DNA from: Cytospora piceicola
Taxonomy: Eukaryota; Ascomycota; Sordariomycetes; Diaporthales; Cytosporaceae
Assembly: GCA_023375675.1 (NCBI GenBank)
Contig: JALQBC010000016.1
Location: forward strand, 682,001-746,000
DNA: 64,000 nucleotides
Reading direction: 5' to 3'
Under the pieces are notes generated by a model that was given only the letters and a program-made list of their open reading frames with translations, was not told where the DNA came from and did not search any database. Positions 1 through 13,023 of the stretch are shown piece by piece (within the stretch, counting starts at the first letter, position 1; each line of letters opens with the position of its first letter). Made by a program: the position numbers and the translations under genes.

Positions 1-291
1 CCTTTGGGACGAATCAAGTTCTTGACAGCAATGCTGCTATGGAATTTGCAAAAGACACCCGAGGGACTGGTATGTAGAGACCTCCCTGTGATGATCTATA
101 GATGGCATAGTAGACTGTCATATTCTGCTGAAGCCATCCAGTCACGGTAGTAAGCTTCTTAAAGCGACCTTTCTTTTCTTCCTTCGTAGAGGTACGATGA
201 TTCCCAAAGTCTTCAAGATCATTCTGAAGATACCTACAGCATACGAAAAATCAGAGGGGATAGTATGGACAAGACTATAGAACACCATTGA
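1..291 (+). CDS. 3' end of a truncated gene, possibly cytochrome P450
   Basis: The window opens inside a reading frame. Frame 1 codes for 23 residues (1-69), including LLWNLQKTPEG. A GTATGT donor follows at 70 and an intron runs to TTCGTAG at 189. A second exon (190-291) continues in phase for 33 codons and stops at TGA 289-291. The pattern 'aliphatic helix + LLWN(F/L) + PE(S/G) ... W/Y-x-x-Q' resembles the last helix and C-terminal tail of fungal P450s, which follow the haem-cysteine loop. That loop would lie left of the window and cannot be seen. The frame-consistent intron supports a real gene end; the P450 assignment rests on a short similarity and is weak. It converges with the minus-strand permease that ends at 644. 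Confidence 0.35.
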
Positions 292-643
292 GGGACGGCG
301 TTGGCGGCATTATCTAGTTATAGAACCTGGAGTTGAATCCCTCGAAACTCCTATGCCAAACGTTCATGTATAGAATAGCGGATAGTGTCGTCTACTTTGG
401 ATATTGGGAAGCTTCGACAAGAAGTGAACAAGAAAGCAAGCATATTGCAATTGTTTTGATTGTCGAATGCAAATGATAAGTCTCGGGTCATGGAAGTTAC
501 AGTAAACTATCGTTATTAGAATTTGTAAAACGTTTCATCAAATCGGATGTGTATCAAATGCCACAATACTTTTCCAACACTGAACCGATGTTCATCATAC
601 CAGGTGACAATTGATCTGATACCGGAATCGATCGTTGAACCCC
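292..643. other. convergent intergenic spacer
   Basis: This is a 3'-to-3' spacer between the gene ending at 291 and the permease ending at 644. I see no ORF, RNA gene or repeat in it. Confidence 0.5.
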
Positions 644-2317
644 TTAGAGGACGTAGCGGAACATAATCTGTGTGAGACTTGTTAGTTAACCAGACCTTGA
701 TCCCATCCAGCTATGAACAGACGCTGCCCGGGGAAGACTCACGTTTTTCTTGTCAGTGACATCCTCAAACCCCTGAACCTCGCTCTCTCTCGTCATCGCC
801 GCAATATCCTCCTCCGACTTGCCCTCTAGCTGTTTGTCACGTCTTCTGTTCTCCAGAACATAAACGAACCTGAGGATTTGATTTAGCACCAGGTTCAGGA
901 TGAATCCACACAGCATCGCCACAATGCCGCTGTGATATGCCGGAGCATCACTGCTCTTGAAAAACTGCGGTCCCGCAATTTGACCAACACAGTAGCAGAC
1001 GAAGACCCATCCAGATGCGACGGATCGCTTGGTGCTGCCTGCGATGTTGGTGGAGAGAAGCCCGAGGACGGCCATGAAGCCAACGGGATAGCTACCAAGC
1101 AGCCAGACGCCGACGAGTCTGCCCCATTTATCTCCAGAGGGCAGTTGGTTGACAAGGCACGTTCCAATGATGGGAGGAATCATGGCGAAACTCGCAATAT
1201 GGAGCCTCGAGTTTGGGATCTTTCTGGCCAGCCACCCACAACCGAACTGGGCAACAATCTGAATCGTCGACAGTGGTAAGTTCATAAGTGTGGTATTGAT
1301 AGCAGAGAACCCGAAGCCCCGAATGATCAGAGATCCGAACGCAAGGCCTCCAGAGGCAATGGCATTGACAAAAGAAACCAAGCCCAGGATGATGACTGCC
1401 GGATCCGTGACAGCCTCCATAATCTGACTGCGGTCAAAGTGCCGGGTCTTGGTCCCTGTCTTGTTCTCCACGATCCTCTGCACAGCAACCACTTTCTCCT
1501 CCTCGCTCAGCCACTTGACATTGGCTGGACCATCGGGCACAAACACAAAGAAGACCAGACCCCACAAGAACGTGACCGCACCCAGGATGAGGAAGATGTA
1601 CTTCCACGCCGATAGACTTCCTGTAGTTATATGTCCGATACCATACGCAACAAGCACGCCCACGAAGCTTCCAACGCCAAGAAAGGAGATCCATAGTGCT
1701 GACCGGCCAGCCTGTTCCGCTCGCGTCCACCACATACCAGTGACGGCAACAAATCCGGGCGAGATGGTTGCCTCTGTGATGCCGAGAAGGAACCTTACAG
1801 TGGCAATACCACCGAACGAACTGCATGCCGCGGTCGTCATAAGGATGGCACCCCAGACGATGATGTTCAACCCAAGAAACTTGGCCACTGGAAACCGCTG
1901 TAGAACGGCCACACCGGGGTACTCAGCAATCAGGTAGCCGAAGTAGAAGATCGAGGAGGTCCATGAGTACTGCTGCCCGACAAGGTGGTTGTCGTCGATG
2001 AGCCCGTAGACAGATGAGTAGCTCAGAGATGTCTTGTCGATAAACTGTAGGGCATATGTTATACAAAGAAAGGGCAAGATGTACATATCGACCTTTCTGA
2101 GTATTCGTTTTGATACTTCGGGATCGGCAGGGCCGCTTGCCAGAGCACGTGTGGCGAGTTGGCCTGTCTCATCTTTGATATCGAATTTATTGAGGTCGAT
2201 ATCGTAATGATCAGCAGCTGTCTTAACGCTGGTAATAGTGTCGGCGTCGTTTCGACCATTGCTCTTCTCAAAGTCATCAACCTGAGCGACGGCTGCGTGG
2301 TTGGTGAGGATGTCCAT
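644..2317 (-). CDS. MFS permease, Dal5/allantoate (anion:cation symporter) type
   Basis: This is a plasma-membrane major-facilitator carrier of the fungal Dal5 family, which takes up allantoate, ureidosuccinate, vitamins or other organic anions; the substrate cannot be told from sequence. The start is ATG at 2317 (MDILTNH). The N-terminus is about 75 residues and cytosolic, and about 12 hydrophobic segments follow, with family landmarks such as FIDKTSLSY in the first helix, the GxxxAEYPG region and RFLLGITEATISPGF. The plain reading frame runs to 686, but a GTGAGT donor at 742 and a CTAAC branch point with CACACAG acceptor at 668 define a 75-bp intron. The last exon (667-644) gives IMFRYVL, the usual FRYVL-type C-terminus of the family. 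The spliced product is 532 aa. No premature stop is seen. Confidence 0.88.
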
Positions 2318-3019
2318 GGCCCTTCAAGTGGTGCTGCTTGTGGACTTGTGGTTTTCACATCAGCGAACAGCTGGCGATGGACCTGAACGTGATCGCAGCA
2401 GCCCACGAGATCACTTTAATGGGCTATTCTCATCTATCATACATGCTTTGTGTGTATAGAAAACAACAAGCAACGTTGTCTTGCGAGACCCGATAAGGTG
2501 CCGGTCCGCCCCCGGTTCTTCCCCTTCTCCACCACCCGGATATCGTCCGCCTTCTCGGCATACTGCACGTGTAACCTGCGACTAGACGGACTCCTCGGAC
2601 GGGGTGATAAGAGAGGCGTGGTTTTTTGACATGTCCCCATCTATCGAGCTATGAAGATCGCTCTTGCTCAGCAGGGACAATCACGAGACAGCAGTATTGA
2701 TTTGGTGGATCATTGGACCGTACTCAATCCTGACATATCGAGCTAAGCCCCTCATTTGCCGGTATAGTGATATCTAAACCTAAACCCAGTCCTAATTCTA
2801 GTGCTACCTCAGTAGTACTTTGAAACTCATGAACGGACCCGTTTGGCCCACGCTGAGCCATTAGGATCCCCGAGCTCCGGCACCGCGACTTGCTGAAGCT
2901 GTACTTGTAGCCATTAATGTGCTGAATCGTGCAGTTCCGCAATACCTAACGTCGGTTGTACACCATGTCCATATGCCGTCTTTCTATCAGTTCATCAGAA
3001 CATCCAACTTCGAGCAAGT
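2318..3019. other. divergent promoter region
   Basis: These 702 bp separate the divergent permease (minus) and M20D amidohydrolase (plus), so they should hold both promoters. I see no ORF with family similarity and no repeat. Confidence 0.5.
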
Positions 3020-4458
3020 ATGAAGGGACTAAATCACGTGGTTCAAGACCAAGACGACCAAGACGACGACTACGTTATCATCTCCGTCGATGATGCAAAA
3101 CTTGGGGATAACCCAGGCCCAGCATATGCCAGCGAAATTAGCTCCTACATCGACTGTATCGCCAACTCTCTATGGCCTGTGAACAAGACGATCCACGACA
3201 ACCCCGAACTGAACTACGAGGAGTACATTGCCCATGAAGCCCTTGTCAAGTTCATGCGGTCTCAAGAGGGATGGAACGTAACCGAGTCAGCATACCATAT
3301 TGAGACGGCATGGATAGCCGTGTATGATAGCGGGCGGAAGGGGCCGGTGATATCTTTCAATGTCGAGATGGGTAAGCCTTATCACTATCTACTTACGATT
3401 CTGAAAGACTTCCAGCTGACAAGTCCAAAAAAGACGCCCTGGTTGGCATAGGCCACGCCTGCGGGCACAACCTCATAGCCAGCGCCTCTGTCTCAGCAGG
3501 CCTCGCCACTGCCGAGATGATGAAACGGTACTCTCTCGCAGGCAAAGTCATTCTTTTCGGCACACCAGCCGAAGAAGGAGGAGGCGGCAAGATCAAACTG
3601 ATCCAAAAAGGAGCGTACAGAGACCACAAAGTGGACGTGAGCCTCATGTCCCACCCGGGCATTACGTACGACTGCGCAGTCATGCGGACGACGGCTTACA
3701 CACGGTTCCAAGTCGAGTATTTCGGACGTGAGGCCCATGCTGCTGCTAACCCGTGGCTTGGAATCAACGCTTTGGATGCGCTGGTGACGGCCTATAATGC
3801 ACTGAGCGTGTTGAGGCAGCAGACTATGCCGGGAGATATCATCCAGGGACAGATCACTGATGGAGGAGCCGCGCCAAACATCATCCACGCTCATGCCGCG
3901 GGGGTGTTTGTTGTTCGTGCTGATACGAAGGCCAGGCTAAGGGAGCTGAGGGCCAAGGTTGACGCTTGCTTCGAAGCCGGAGCCAAAGCAACCGGCGCGA
4001 GACTGAAGATGACGCCGTTGCAGGAGTATGCCGACCACGTTCCCAATTGGTCACTGGCACGGAGCTACACTCGGTACTTCAACTCGTTCATCCTCGAAAG
4101 GAAAGACCCTTATGAACCGCCCACATCCAGGATTCCCCTAGACCAGGACGTGGATGAGGCAAGGGGGGTTTCAAGGGCGAGTACGGACCAGGGAGATGTC
4201 AGCTATGAGATGCCGAGCCTGCACGTTGGGTTTTCGATCTTGCCTGGTCCGGAAGGACAGGGCCCTCACAATCCCGACTTTGCGGTGGCGGCAGGGACGA
4301 GGGATGCGTTCGAAAGATGTTTAAGGGTTGGAAAGGCCTTGGCTGGGACAGCCCTGGATGTGATGACGAACAAAGGGCTGTTTGAAGAGGTTCAGGTTTC
4401 ATGGAGAAAGGACATGGAGAAATATGGGAAGGCCGGGAATGATGCGAACCTAATCTAA
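3020..4458 (+). CDS. M20D-family metal-dependent amidohydrolase / aminoacylase-like peptidase
   Basis: This is a zinc-dependent amidase-type hydrolase of the M20D group (PM20D2/aminoacylase/IAA-amino-acid hydrolase relatives), which splits amide bonds of N-acyl amino acids or dipeptides. The start is ATG 3020. Exon 1 (3020-3371) carries HDNPELNYEEY, the typical N-terminal motif. An unusually short 44-bp intron (3372-3415, GTAAGC...TTCCAG) is needed to join FNVEM to ADKSKKDALVGIGHACGHN. The metal-binding HACGHN is at residues 131-136, the catalytic GTPAEEGGGG follows, and there is an internal dimerisation domain (FGREAHAAANPW, NALDALVTAYN). The spliced product is 464 aa, normal for the family. 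It faces away from the Dal5-type permease, so uptake and hydrolysis of an amide could be linked, but that is inference. Confidence 0.87.
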
Positions 4459-4717
4459 GCGGTCTGGCATGTTGTAGTGAAAGGAGTTCAGCATGTGCAT
4501 ACAGCTTATTGTGAAAAACCAGCTGTTCCCGCAAACGTAAAACTATAAGTGGTAACACCCACATTTGAATCACTCGTTATTTGACGTATACTTGAACGGC
4601 TTCCGCACGGGAATGAATAGTCCCTTGTAAACAGTCTTCAGGCCGCTCGCTGTCACCTCAGATACGAGCTGGACAGACAGCCCTGGCTTGAATAGTAACA
4701 ACCTTGGAAGACTGTCC

Positions 4718-5558
4718 TCACTTCCAAGTAGCATCAGCATCAGGATGAATGTCAGGCTCATCGATGTACTCCCGCAATTCCTTCTTCCGTCGCCAGTCCG
4801 CACCACCGAACCGCGCATCTCGTTCTCCCACCACTTTCTCAAAGTCCGGCATTTGCTCGGCCTTTGTGAAACTCGTCATCAACTTGGGCTCGCCCAGTGG
4901 GATTTTGTGGCCCTTGTCGACCTGCCACAGATGGTACACCTTGCCATACAGCTCGATGACGTCTTCCATCTCGGCCGTCTCGGCCTTCTCCCAGGCAGCC
5001 TGGGGAACAAGTGGCGAGGGCTGAGGCATGATGAGCATGCCCGACTTGACCTCGAAGATGTGGCTGTGCCACAGTTTGCGCTCCTCGGTGTCAAGGGTCT
5101 CGTAGAGCTTGGGTGAAATCATGTACTCGATGCCGATGAGGCGGGCGCCTGGGTTGGGACTGTCGTACAAAATGCACTGGCGAACATCTGAGAAAAGAGC
5201 ATAGTCAGCACTGGTGAGCGGACTGGTTGTCTGGTGGCTGGGTGAGATGAACCTTCTGTCAGATGACTGCAGTAGTGGTTCGCCTCGACAAAGCGCTTGG
5301 GGTCATCGGCGTAAACGTGGAAGGCGTTGAGGTGGGCGCAGATGCTCTTAACTGGCGCAAAGTCCTGTTGTTTCCAGAGTTGATCATGTGTCAGTCATTA
5401 CTTTGATGTATCCTGTCTGTCATGTCGTCCTGGCTGTGTTCTGGCGCCTGGGCCGATCCCATACTGCTTACCTGAGTCAAGCTCGCACCGGTCTCGAGAA
5501 CCTTGCTCTTGGTGGTGCGGTCTTCGCCCGCGACATCTTGCTTCGTAGTCGGGTCCAT
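4718..5558 (-). CDS. oil-body-associated-protein-like (DUF1264) protein
   Basis: This belongs to the DUF1264/OBAP family, found on plant oil bodies and widespread in fungi and bacteria; its molecular function is unknown. Three exons are supported. Exon 1 is 5558-5472 ([11 protein letters not shown]...ASLTQ). Exon 2 is 5364-5253 ([20 protein letters not shown], then [12 protein letters not shown]). Exon 3 is 5187-4718 ([20 protein letters not shown]). The introns are 107 bp (GTAAGC...CAACAG) and 65 bp (GTTCAT...TTCTCAG, a weak donor). Joining the exons restores the unbroken family core 'ICAHLNAFH...EANHYC...DVRQC...YD...GARLIGIEY'. The product is 222 aa. An in-frame ATG at 5642 would add 28 residues, but the start at 5558 fits the family better. 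It converges with the M20D gene across 259 bp. Confidence 0.88.
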
Positions 5559-7000
5559 AATGCTGTCTGATGTCCGGAGTTCGAGTCCGTCTGGGTCGTC
5601 GCTGGCGTCAGTGGTTGTGTAAGGTGGGGGGTGTAGAATCAAGGAGTATGAACCGAGTGCAATTGTTTTGAGGGACTGGGCTGGCTATGATATCCCCAAG
5701 GAAACGGTTCAACGGCAAGACGATACAGCTATGAGAAGGATATTTGATAGAGGTCTATGAAGTTGATGTTGAGAAATCAATTTACTTAAGGTACATCTAC
5801 ATCCCTTTTGTGCAGGTAAATTATCCCAAACTTACGTCAGTAAGCGTCATCGTAAGTAAAACATTAGAAACCGTGATACTGTGTGTATTCCTGGTATCCA
5901 AGCATATTACAATTCAAAGAGAACTGAATACAAGTATATAGAAAACGCAATAAATAATACCTTAGCCTCCATAAAAATCCCGCAGACTGTCCATGTAAGA
6001 TCTTGAAGTTCAGGTATATGATGATGCACCGTAGGGCCGATCCACAACAGATGGGCACAGAGCATCAGCACACAGTACACTGACAGGGCCCCTAAAGATC
6101 ATCCGAAACAGCTGTAGACGGAAACCTCGATGTGAGACTGGACAGAGCTATTTAGGTGACACTGGCTTGTACTTGTCGGCGTCGCCCAACGCCGTACTTG
6201 TATAATGAAACTTGGTTACGTGTAGTATGTAATCGAGCTCTCTTGTGGATTAATCTGGTAGTCTCCCGTTTGTCCTGACGGGGAATGCGTGGTTGGAAGG
6301 ATTGACAGTTTTTGCACAAGAAAGACAGGTATTGAAGTAGTAAGTATGAGAGAAAAACAGCTTATTACTTTTCAATACGGTTACATTGGCAGCCTTGGAA
6401 GATAACAACCTTGGAAGGTGAAGGAGAGTACTTGGTACGATACAAACAGCTCGTGGGCTTGGCAGGACTTACTCAGCGTACATATAGATATGCATTGACT
6501 GCAGTCGTCGAGACGGCGATACAAAAAAAAACCCTGGCTGTAGGCAGAATGGTTCACGATATGGTTCGAACTCAACGTTTGATGCCAGCCAGAGCTTGGT
6601 ATCTTAGTATAACTTTCGAACAACATGCGTACATGTACTGTAAGAAGTACATACCCTAGGGTACCTAGGTATATAACGGGTTACTGCCGATGTATCAAGG
6701 AACCCTTGAACAACCCTAACCCAACAATAGTCGCTTACATCAATTGATACAGATATCGTCTATGTACTTAAGTAAGTATATATTCCAAGGTCGCTTGAGT
6801 ACCTGGGTACCTAGATACGTACCTACCTAGGGACTTGTGGCCTTGATAATCCTTCCAACTCAGGCCCCTGGTCCCTTGAGACCCAACTCGGCTAAGCGGT
6901 ATACAAACAATATTACGGGACCCGACATGTAACCTTTACTAGATTAGCCTGCAGCGCTTAGCAGCTTGGTTGCTCGTATAATTACATGCTGTAGTAGGTA
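5559..7000. other. gene-free flank upstream of the retrotransposon
   Basis: About 1.4 kb with no supportable gene. The right part (6650-6840) is rich in the palindrome-like motif TACCTAGGTA and variants (for example 6656-6676 and 6798-6832). The flank is less AT-rich than the element that starts at 7006. Confidence 0.5.
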
Positions 7001-7005
7001 GATGA
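7001..7005. repeat. 5' target-site duplication GATGA
   Basis: GATGA lies directly before the element start TGTCA. The same five bases follow the element end TGACA at 13365-13369. A 5-bp duplication is usual for LTR-retrotransposon integration. Confidence 0.85.
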
Positions 7006-7171
7006 TGTCAGACGGCAGTAGGGGTGCCTGCAGAAATACCTCGGTCCGTATAAATAAGTAAGTTACATAATTAACTTCGAGATATATTTAATATAAAAAT
7101 TAGCGTACCCGAGTAAGCAAGGTATAAGATAATATATTAATATATTAATCGAGTATATATTACGTATAATA
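7006..7171 (+). repeat. 5' LTR of the Copia element
   Basis: A 166-bp LTR starting TGTCAGACGG. It ends TACGTATAATA, the mutated counterpart of TACGTGTGACA in the 3' LTR. The first 45 bp keep most of the C/G bases that are lost in the 3' copy; the remaining 121 bp are the more mutated copy. Confidence 0.9.
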
Positions 7172-10100
7172 ATTAAAAGTCTTATACGTTATAAAAGTTA
7201 ATTACGCTATACCGCACATATACCTGCTCGAAAAAGAAATAATAGCCTATAACACCTTAGCTAATACTACAGTTATTTATAAGACCTTTAAAAACTAAAA
7301 CACTTTCGAAAATCAGTTTAAAATTAAAGCAGAATAAGTAAATATTTAGCTAACTATAATATAAAAGAAAGCTTAGCTATCTTCCCTATAAGCACTACTA
7401 CTAAAAGAGTTCGAACAAGCTATCTTAACACGTTAAACAGCGGTATAACGTAAAGCTTTAAGCCCGGTTATTAAAATCTCGGAACTATTTATAGCTAGCC
7501 GTATAGACTATCTATAGGTATAAAAGGATTATAAGTTTAGTATAAAAAAGTAAGATATATATAAAACTCGAAAGGTAATAGTATAAAACTAAATACTAAA
7601 TTCGGTTACAGAAACTTATACCTTAATATACTACTATACCGGAAATTTAAATAACTAATACGTTAATTTATTAACGATAGTATAACTAAAGATACGAAAT
7701 AAAAAAGCCGATACCTCGGATAATTATAATATAATATTAACAGCTTTAAACTATAAAACAATATAAAAACAACTTATAACTTAAATTAAAAAGTAGGAAA
7801 AGGCAATAACTATAAATAATAAATACTAAATCTCTTAAGTCTTTAAAGCTTATAGTTAAACAGACTATTTATTTATAATACTTAACCGTATAGATTATTT
7901 TAAAGGTTAAGTAACTAGCTATAAAATTATTAACTAGTCGAAAATAAATAACAGTAGTTTTAGTTATATTTATATAGTAGTAAACCTTTATTAGAAACTA
8001 TATATAACAGTAAAGGCAGTCGTCTTATATAACCGGATAAAACGTAGTATATACGTAATATATAGTGTTTAATATAGTTAAAAGGAAACCTTAATAAAAG
8101 GATCGGCGAAATAAAGTAAAGGTAAGCTAAGAAAAAAACGAGCCCGAAACAGCTTAAAATAAAAAAAAGGTAAAGAAAAATCCTTACTTAAACGTAGTAA
8201 AGCGTTATATAAGGTATATAAAAAACCGCACCGTTTATAAAACTACTAAGTAATATTCTTTAAAAAAACCGTTCTATAGTTTAAACTATATTATCCCGAC
8301 GTTCTAATAATAAAACAGAAGATTTAATAAAATAAAAACTTAACCTATCGGATCGAAAAGCTTAAGATTTAAAAGGCAGGTAAACAATAACTAATATAAA
8401 GGTATATATTAGCCGCTTTTCTAGTTAAAGTATAAATAGCGTTTTAAAATACGAAAATTAAATCTATTTACCTACTTATATAGTTAACCTTACTAAACTC
8501 AGGTATAACTATACCTATTTTTAATAATATTTATCGGTTTATAAACGTTAAAGTAGTAAACTCTTTTAAATATATAATTACTAAAAATAAAGAAATACTT
8601 ATCCTTATATAAAGAGACGTCGATATTAAAGTATAAAAAGATAACGGCTTAAAAGTATTTAAAGTTAAAAACACAGCCTTTTATAAAAGATTCGTATATA
8701 ACTTAATACTACTTAACTAGTTCTAAGAAAAAAGATACTATTAAAATAATAAAAAAGACTAAAATACTATTAGATAAAACTACGATAACTCCCTCTTATA
8801 CACTCTCTTTATAAAATATAAATAAAATATATTAAAAAAGCTTTTAAACACCGTAACTAAAGTTATACTTAAAAAAAGAGCAGCCTTATTTAATATAACG
8901 CTATAGAAAATAAAACAGTAAGTTTTAAATAAATTCTAGTACTTATAGCTAAAACATTCGGAGCTAAAAAAACTTAGTAAAGTTATTAGCTTATACCGAA
9001 GTATTTAAATAAAGTAAAAGCTTCGTATATACGAATATAACGGATATACTATAAAAAAAATAAAAAGATAAGTATCTCGAGTCTTTTAAAAAGAACTATA
9101 AGAAATCTAACGCTTCGCTTTAAATTTTATCGATATTATAAAAAACCTTAAAAGATATAAAGCGGTAGTCTTCTTTACCTGCTATAAAACAAAGGTAATA
9201 TATAACTATTACTTTTAAAACCAGGACTAAACTATACTAAAACGCCTACTAAAATCCTTTATAAAAACTATAAAAAATAAAAAAGTAATACTTAAAACCC
9301 TCGAATACGATAAGGAAATCGTTAAACTATAACAGCTAAAAAACTAGCTAAAAAATAACAACAACGTTAAAATTAAACCTTTAACACCTTAAATATAAGT
9401 ATAAAACGGTACTACCGAACGCTCGAAAAGTATAGTTACTATAAAGGCAAAGTATATAATAGTTTATATAAAACTTCCGAATTTCTTTTAAAAAAAAGTA
9501 ATTAAAGTAGCTATATATCTATATAACCGGTTTCTGAAGTATATCTAAAAGCGATAAAAAACCCTATTAGAGAGATAGAATAAACTTATAGTTAAGTTCT
9601 CTACTAATTTCCGCCCTTAAATATACTATCTATAGGTATTTAGCTATAAAGTATATATAATAACACTTATAGTATAAAATAAAATAAAGCGACTAAAAAA
9701 AATAAACCTTCGGGCTTAAATAAGCTACCTTATAAGATATAAATCGACTAATATTTATAAAATATAAAACCTTTAAACTAATAAAGTATATACTTTAAAA
9801 GATATTATTTTCGATAAGAAAATAACGTTTAATAGCTAGATAAATTACTTACGAAATAATATCCGAAAAGTAGATACCGATATATTATAAAAATACCTAT
9901 ACTAACAGACAATCCTATAAAAAAACCTAATAAATATTTTACCTAAAAAAGAAAAAGTAAAAGATCTCGAAAGTAATACTATTTACGCTAAAGTTAATAT
10001 AAAAGCAGAAGTATATAAAAGTAAGAATAAAACAGTAAAAAAGCACGTTAAAAAGACTAATTACCTTTTAAATAAAGCGTATATATACCCGCTAACCTTA

Positions 10101-12639
10101 AAAATATCTCCCCTTTTACTATATAGCTCTATCCTTACAGCCTTTATAACGAAGATAGATAAAAAGTACTTAAGAAATAAAACAACACCTTAAACTAATA
10201 AGATACGCCTATAAATCTTAACGTTTAATATAAGAAAACTATAAAACTAGCTAAAATAGCGAAATAAGAAGATTATTATAAAAGGTATAATATAAAAAGA
10301 GATAAAGAGGTTATCCCGAAAGATAAAAAACGTAAATCCGGGTATAATATTATATCGCTTATAAAAAGAACAAAAGATATATAAACGAAAGCTACTTTTA
10401 GCTTTAAAAACGTTTTATAAACGTTACAGATATATCTACAAAGACCTATTTAAATAAGCAGAAAAAAACTATCTCTAAAGCTATAAGGAAATACAGTTAT
10501 AAAAAGAAAAGGCAGCAAGCGTAATAGTTAAAAAGACCTTACTAAACTATATATAAGTATATATTTATAAATATAATAAGTATAGGTTTTTTACTAAATA
10601 TAAAGCCCGGCTAGTTATCTAAAGAGATTAATAATAAAAGGGCAATATAAAAAAAACCTATATAGCTACCTTTACTAAAAAGTTATTTAAAATAGTAATA
10701 ACGATTATAGCTAGGTTTAATCTCGAATTTATTTAATATAATACGGTTAATACCTTTATTAATATATTACTTAATAAAGAAATCTATATACGTATACTAT
10801 AAGGATATCGAAAGCTAAAGCAGGTCTTTTTATTAAAAAAAGCCTTTTATAAACTTAAAGAATCTTTATTACTATAGTAAAAAGAACTTACTCGTATACT
10901 TAAAAAGATCGGTTTTACCCTAATTCTTTATAAGCCTTATTATTTTACGTAAAGTAATATACTAATTTTCTTTTACGTAAATAATATCGTTATTATATAT
11001 TAAAATAAAGATAAGAAAACAGCTAAAAAAGCTACTAAACAGCTAAAGTTATAATATAAAATTATAAGCGGAGACAACCTCTAATAGTTTCTAAGTATTA
11101 CAATACTTCGGGATAAAGCTATATAAAAGATCTAGCTTTCTTAAGCAAACTATATAAATAAAATATCGTCTTTTATATAAATATAGCAACAGGCTTTATA
11201 TAAAACACTAATAGCCTTAGCAGAACTATTACTATATCCGAACAAGGCGTTTATTATATTAGCCTGTTTATATTAACGTAAAGTCGGATTAATTCTATAT
11301 ATAGTAATAATTATAAGGCTAAATATAGCCTTTACAGTATTTAAGCTTATACGGTTTAATATTAATCTAAAGCTATAGTATTATAAAGTAGCCGACCAGG
11401 TCTTAATATATCTTACTTAAACATTAGCCTTTACTTTCGAATTAGAAAAAGCAGACTTTTTTAAAGTATAAAACGACTTATCTTTTACTAATAACAACCT
11501 AAACCGTTAAAGTTCGTAAATATACGTAATAAAACTATTTAATAAATATATTAGATAAAAGGCGAATAAGTAAGATACTATAACTACCTTTACTATAAAG
11601 GCTAAGTTACTTTCTTTTACCTAAGTATTAAAAAAAGCCTTCTTTTAATATTAGCTTATATAAAAACTAAAAGTCTAGTTTAACTAACAAACTATTTAGC
11701 TATAATACGATAATATATAAACGATCAGGCTAATAAACAAAAAGATTACCTAGCTTAATATAAAACTTTACTATATAAATATATATAATTACTAGCTATA
11801 GTAAGAAGTCTAATAAGGATATCTATATATTAATTACGCTAACACCTTAAATATAGTTACTAATAAACTAACTAAAGTACTTTCTGTTATTAGCTACTAA
11901 AAGTTTATCGCTTAACTTAAGCTAGTTAATATTAAAGATAAGATTCGAAAATAATAAGTAAAAGACCTAAAAAACGATATAATTAATAAGCTAAAAGACC
12001 TATTAATTTAACACAGATATATAAAAATATATATTACAGAATTAGAAAGAAAAAGAAAGTCGTAAAATATACTAGCCCGCGTATAAAAGCGTCTAAATTA
12101 TATTATATTATTTTTAAGCAAACTACTATACTTAAAGTTAACAGCCTTTCTTTTACAGCTAAATTACTAATTAGAAATAAAGGTCTAAAAAGGCCCTTTA
12201 CTTTTATATAGCTTTAACAGCTATAACATTAGTAAAAAAGATATATACGTAACGATATACCCCTTTTACCTCGCTTTTATCGGTCTAAATACCCTTTTAA
12301 ATTCCCTTATAAAAAAAATCGAAAGTATAAACCTTAAGCTTTATACTAACCGGTATAAAAAAACACGTATAACTAACCTATATATACTACGTATACGCCT
12401 TTACACGACCTTTAGTTTAATCGTAATAAAAGTCTATAAACCCTTAATACGCCTACTAATAAATATAACGCCGGTAAGGTATAATATAAATCTCGGCAGA
12501 TCGTACTATATATAAAGTATAAAGAGTAGTCGGGGGCTATAGCTAGCCTTTAACCTCTTTATCTCTTTAAAATAAAAGTATTAATAAATAACTTAATAAA
12601 AAGAACTATAAAAAAAGCACTTATAACAGGCTTTACGCC

Positions 12640-12775
12640 GGCCTTACCTTTACTTTTACCTTTATCTTCGTCCTTTTCTTCGTCCTTATCTTTAACCTTA
12701 TCTTTATCCTTATTTATATTCTTATCCTTATCTTTATCTTTATCGTCGCTGTTATCGTTTAAATAAACGATAATA
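12640..12775. repeat. low-complexity pyrimidine-rich tract
   Basis: An imperfect repeat of CTTTATC/CTTATC/CGTCCTT units inside the 3' part of the Copia element. The minus strand reads as a Lys-Asp-rich frame (KDKDKDK-like) for about 45 codons. It may be a former antisense or captured segment, or only a simple repeat. Confidence 0.6.
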
Positions 12776-12979
12776 CCGCTAAGCTATATACTAATTAGAA
12801 AAGACGTAAAAGATAAAGATATAAGAAGATATATAAAGGTAGCTTACTTTAAAGTAAGGCTTAGTCTAGTAAAAAATATATCGTTAGCTATTTCGGTTAT
12901 TTCCTCTTTAAAATAGAAAAGTATTATATAAATAATTAAGAAAAAATATGTAAAAAAGACTACTAAAGCTTTATTAGTT

Positions 12980-13023
12980 GTTATTACTACTACTACTACA
13001 GTAATAGTAGTAGTAATAATAAC
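12980..13023. repeat. triplet-repeat inverted repeat (TAC/GTA)
   Basis: GTTATTACTACTACTACTAC at 12980-12999 is followed, after a 2-bp spacer, by a near-perfect reverse complement up to 13023. It could form a hairpin. It lies near the 3' end of the Copia element, about 175 bp before the 3' LTR. Confidence 0.6.

Noticed and set aside
12980..13023. possible CRISPR-like or regulatory hairpin
   Set aside because: It is a triplet repeat in a dead retroelement of a fungus; no spacer-repeat pattern exists.
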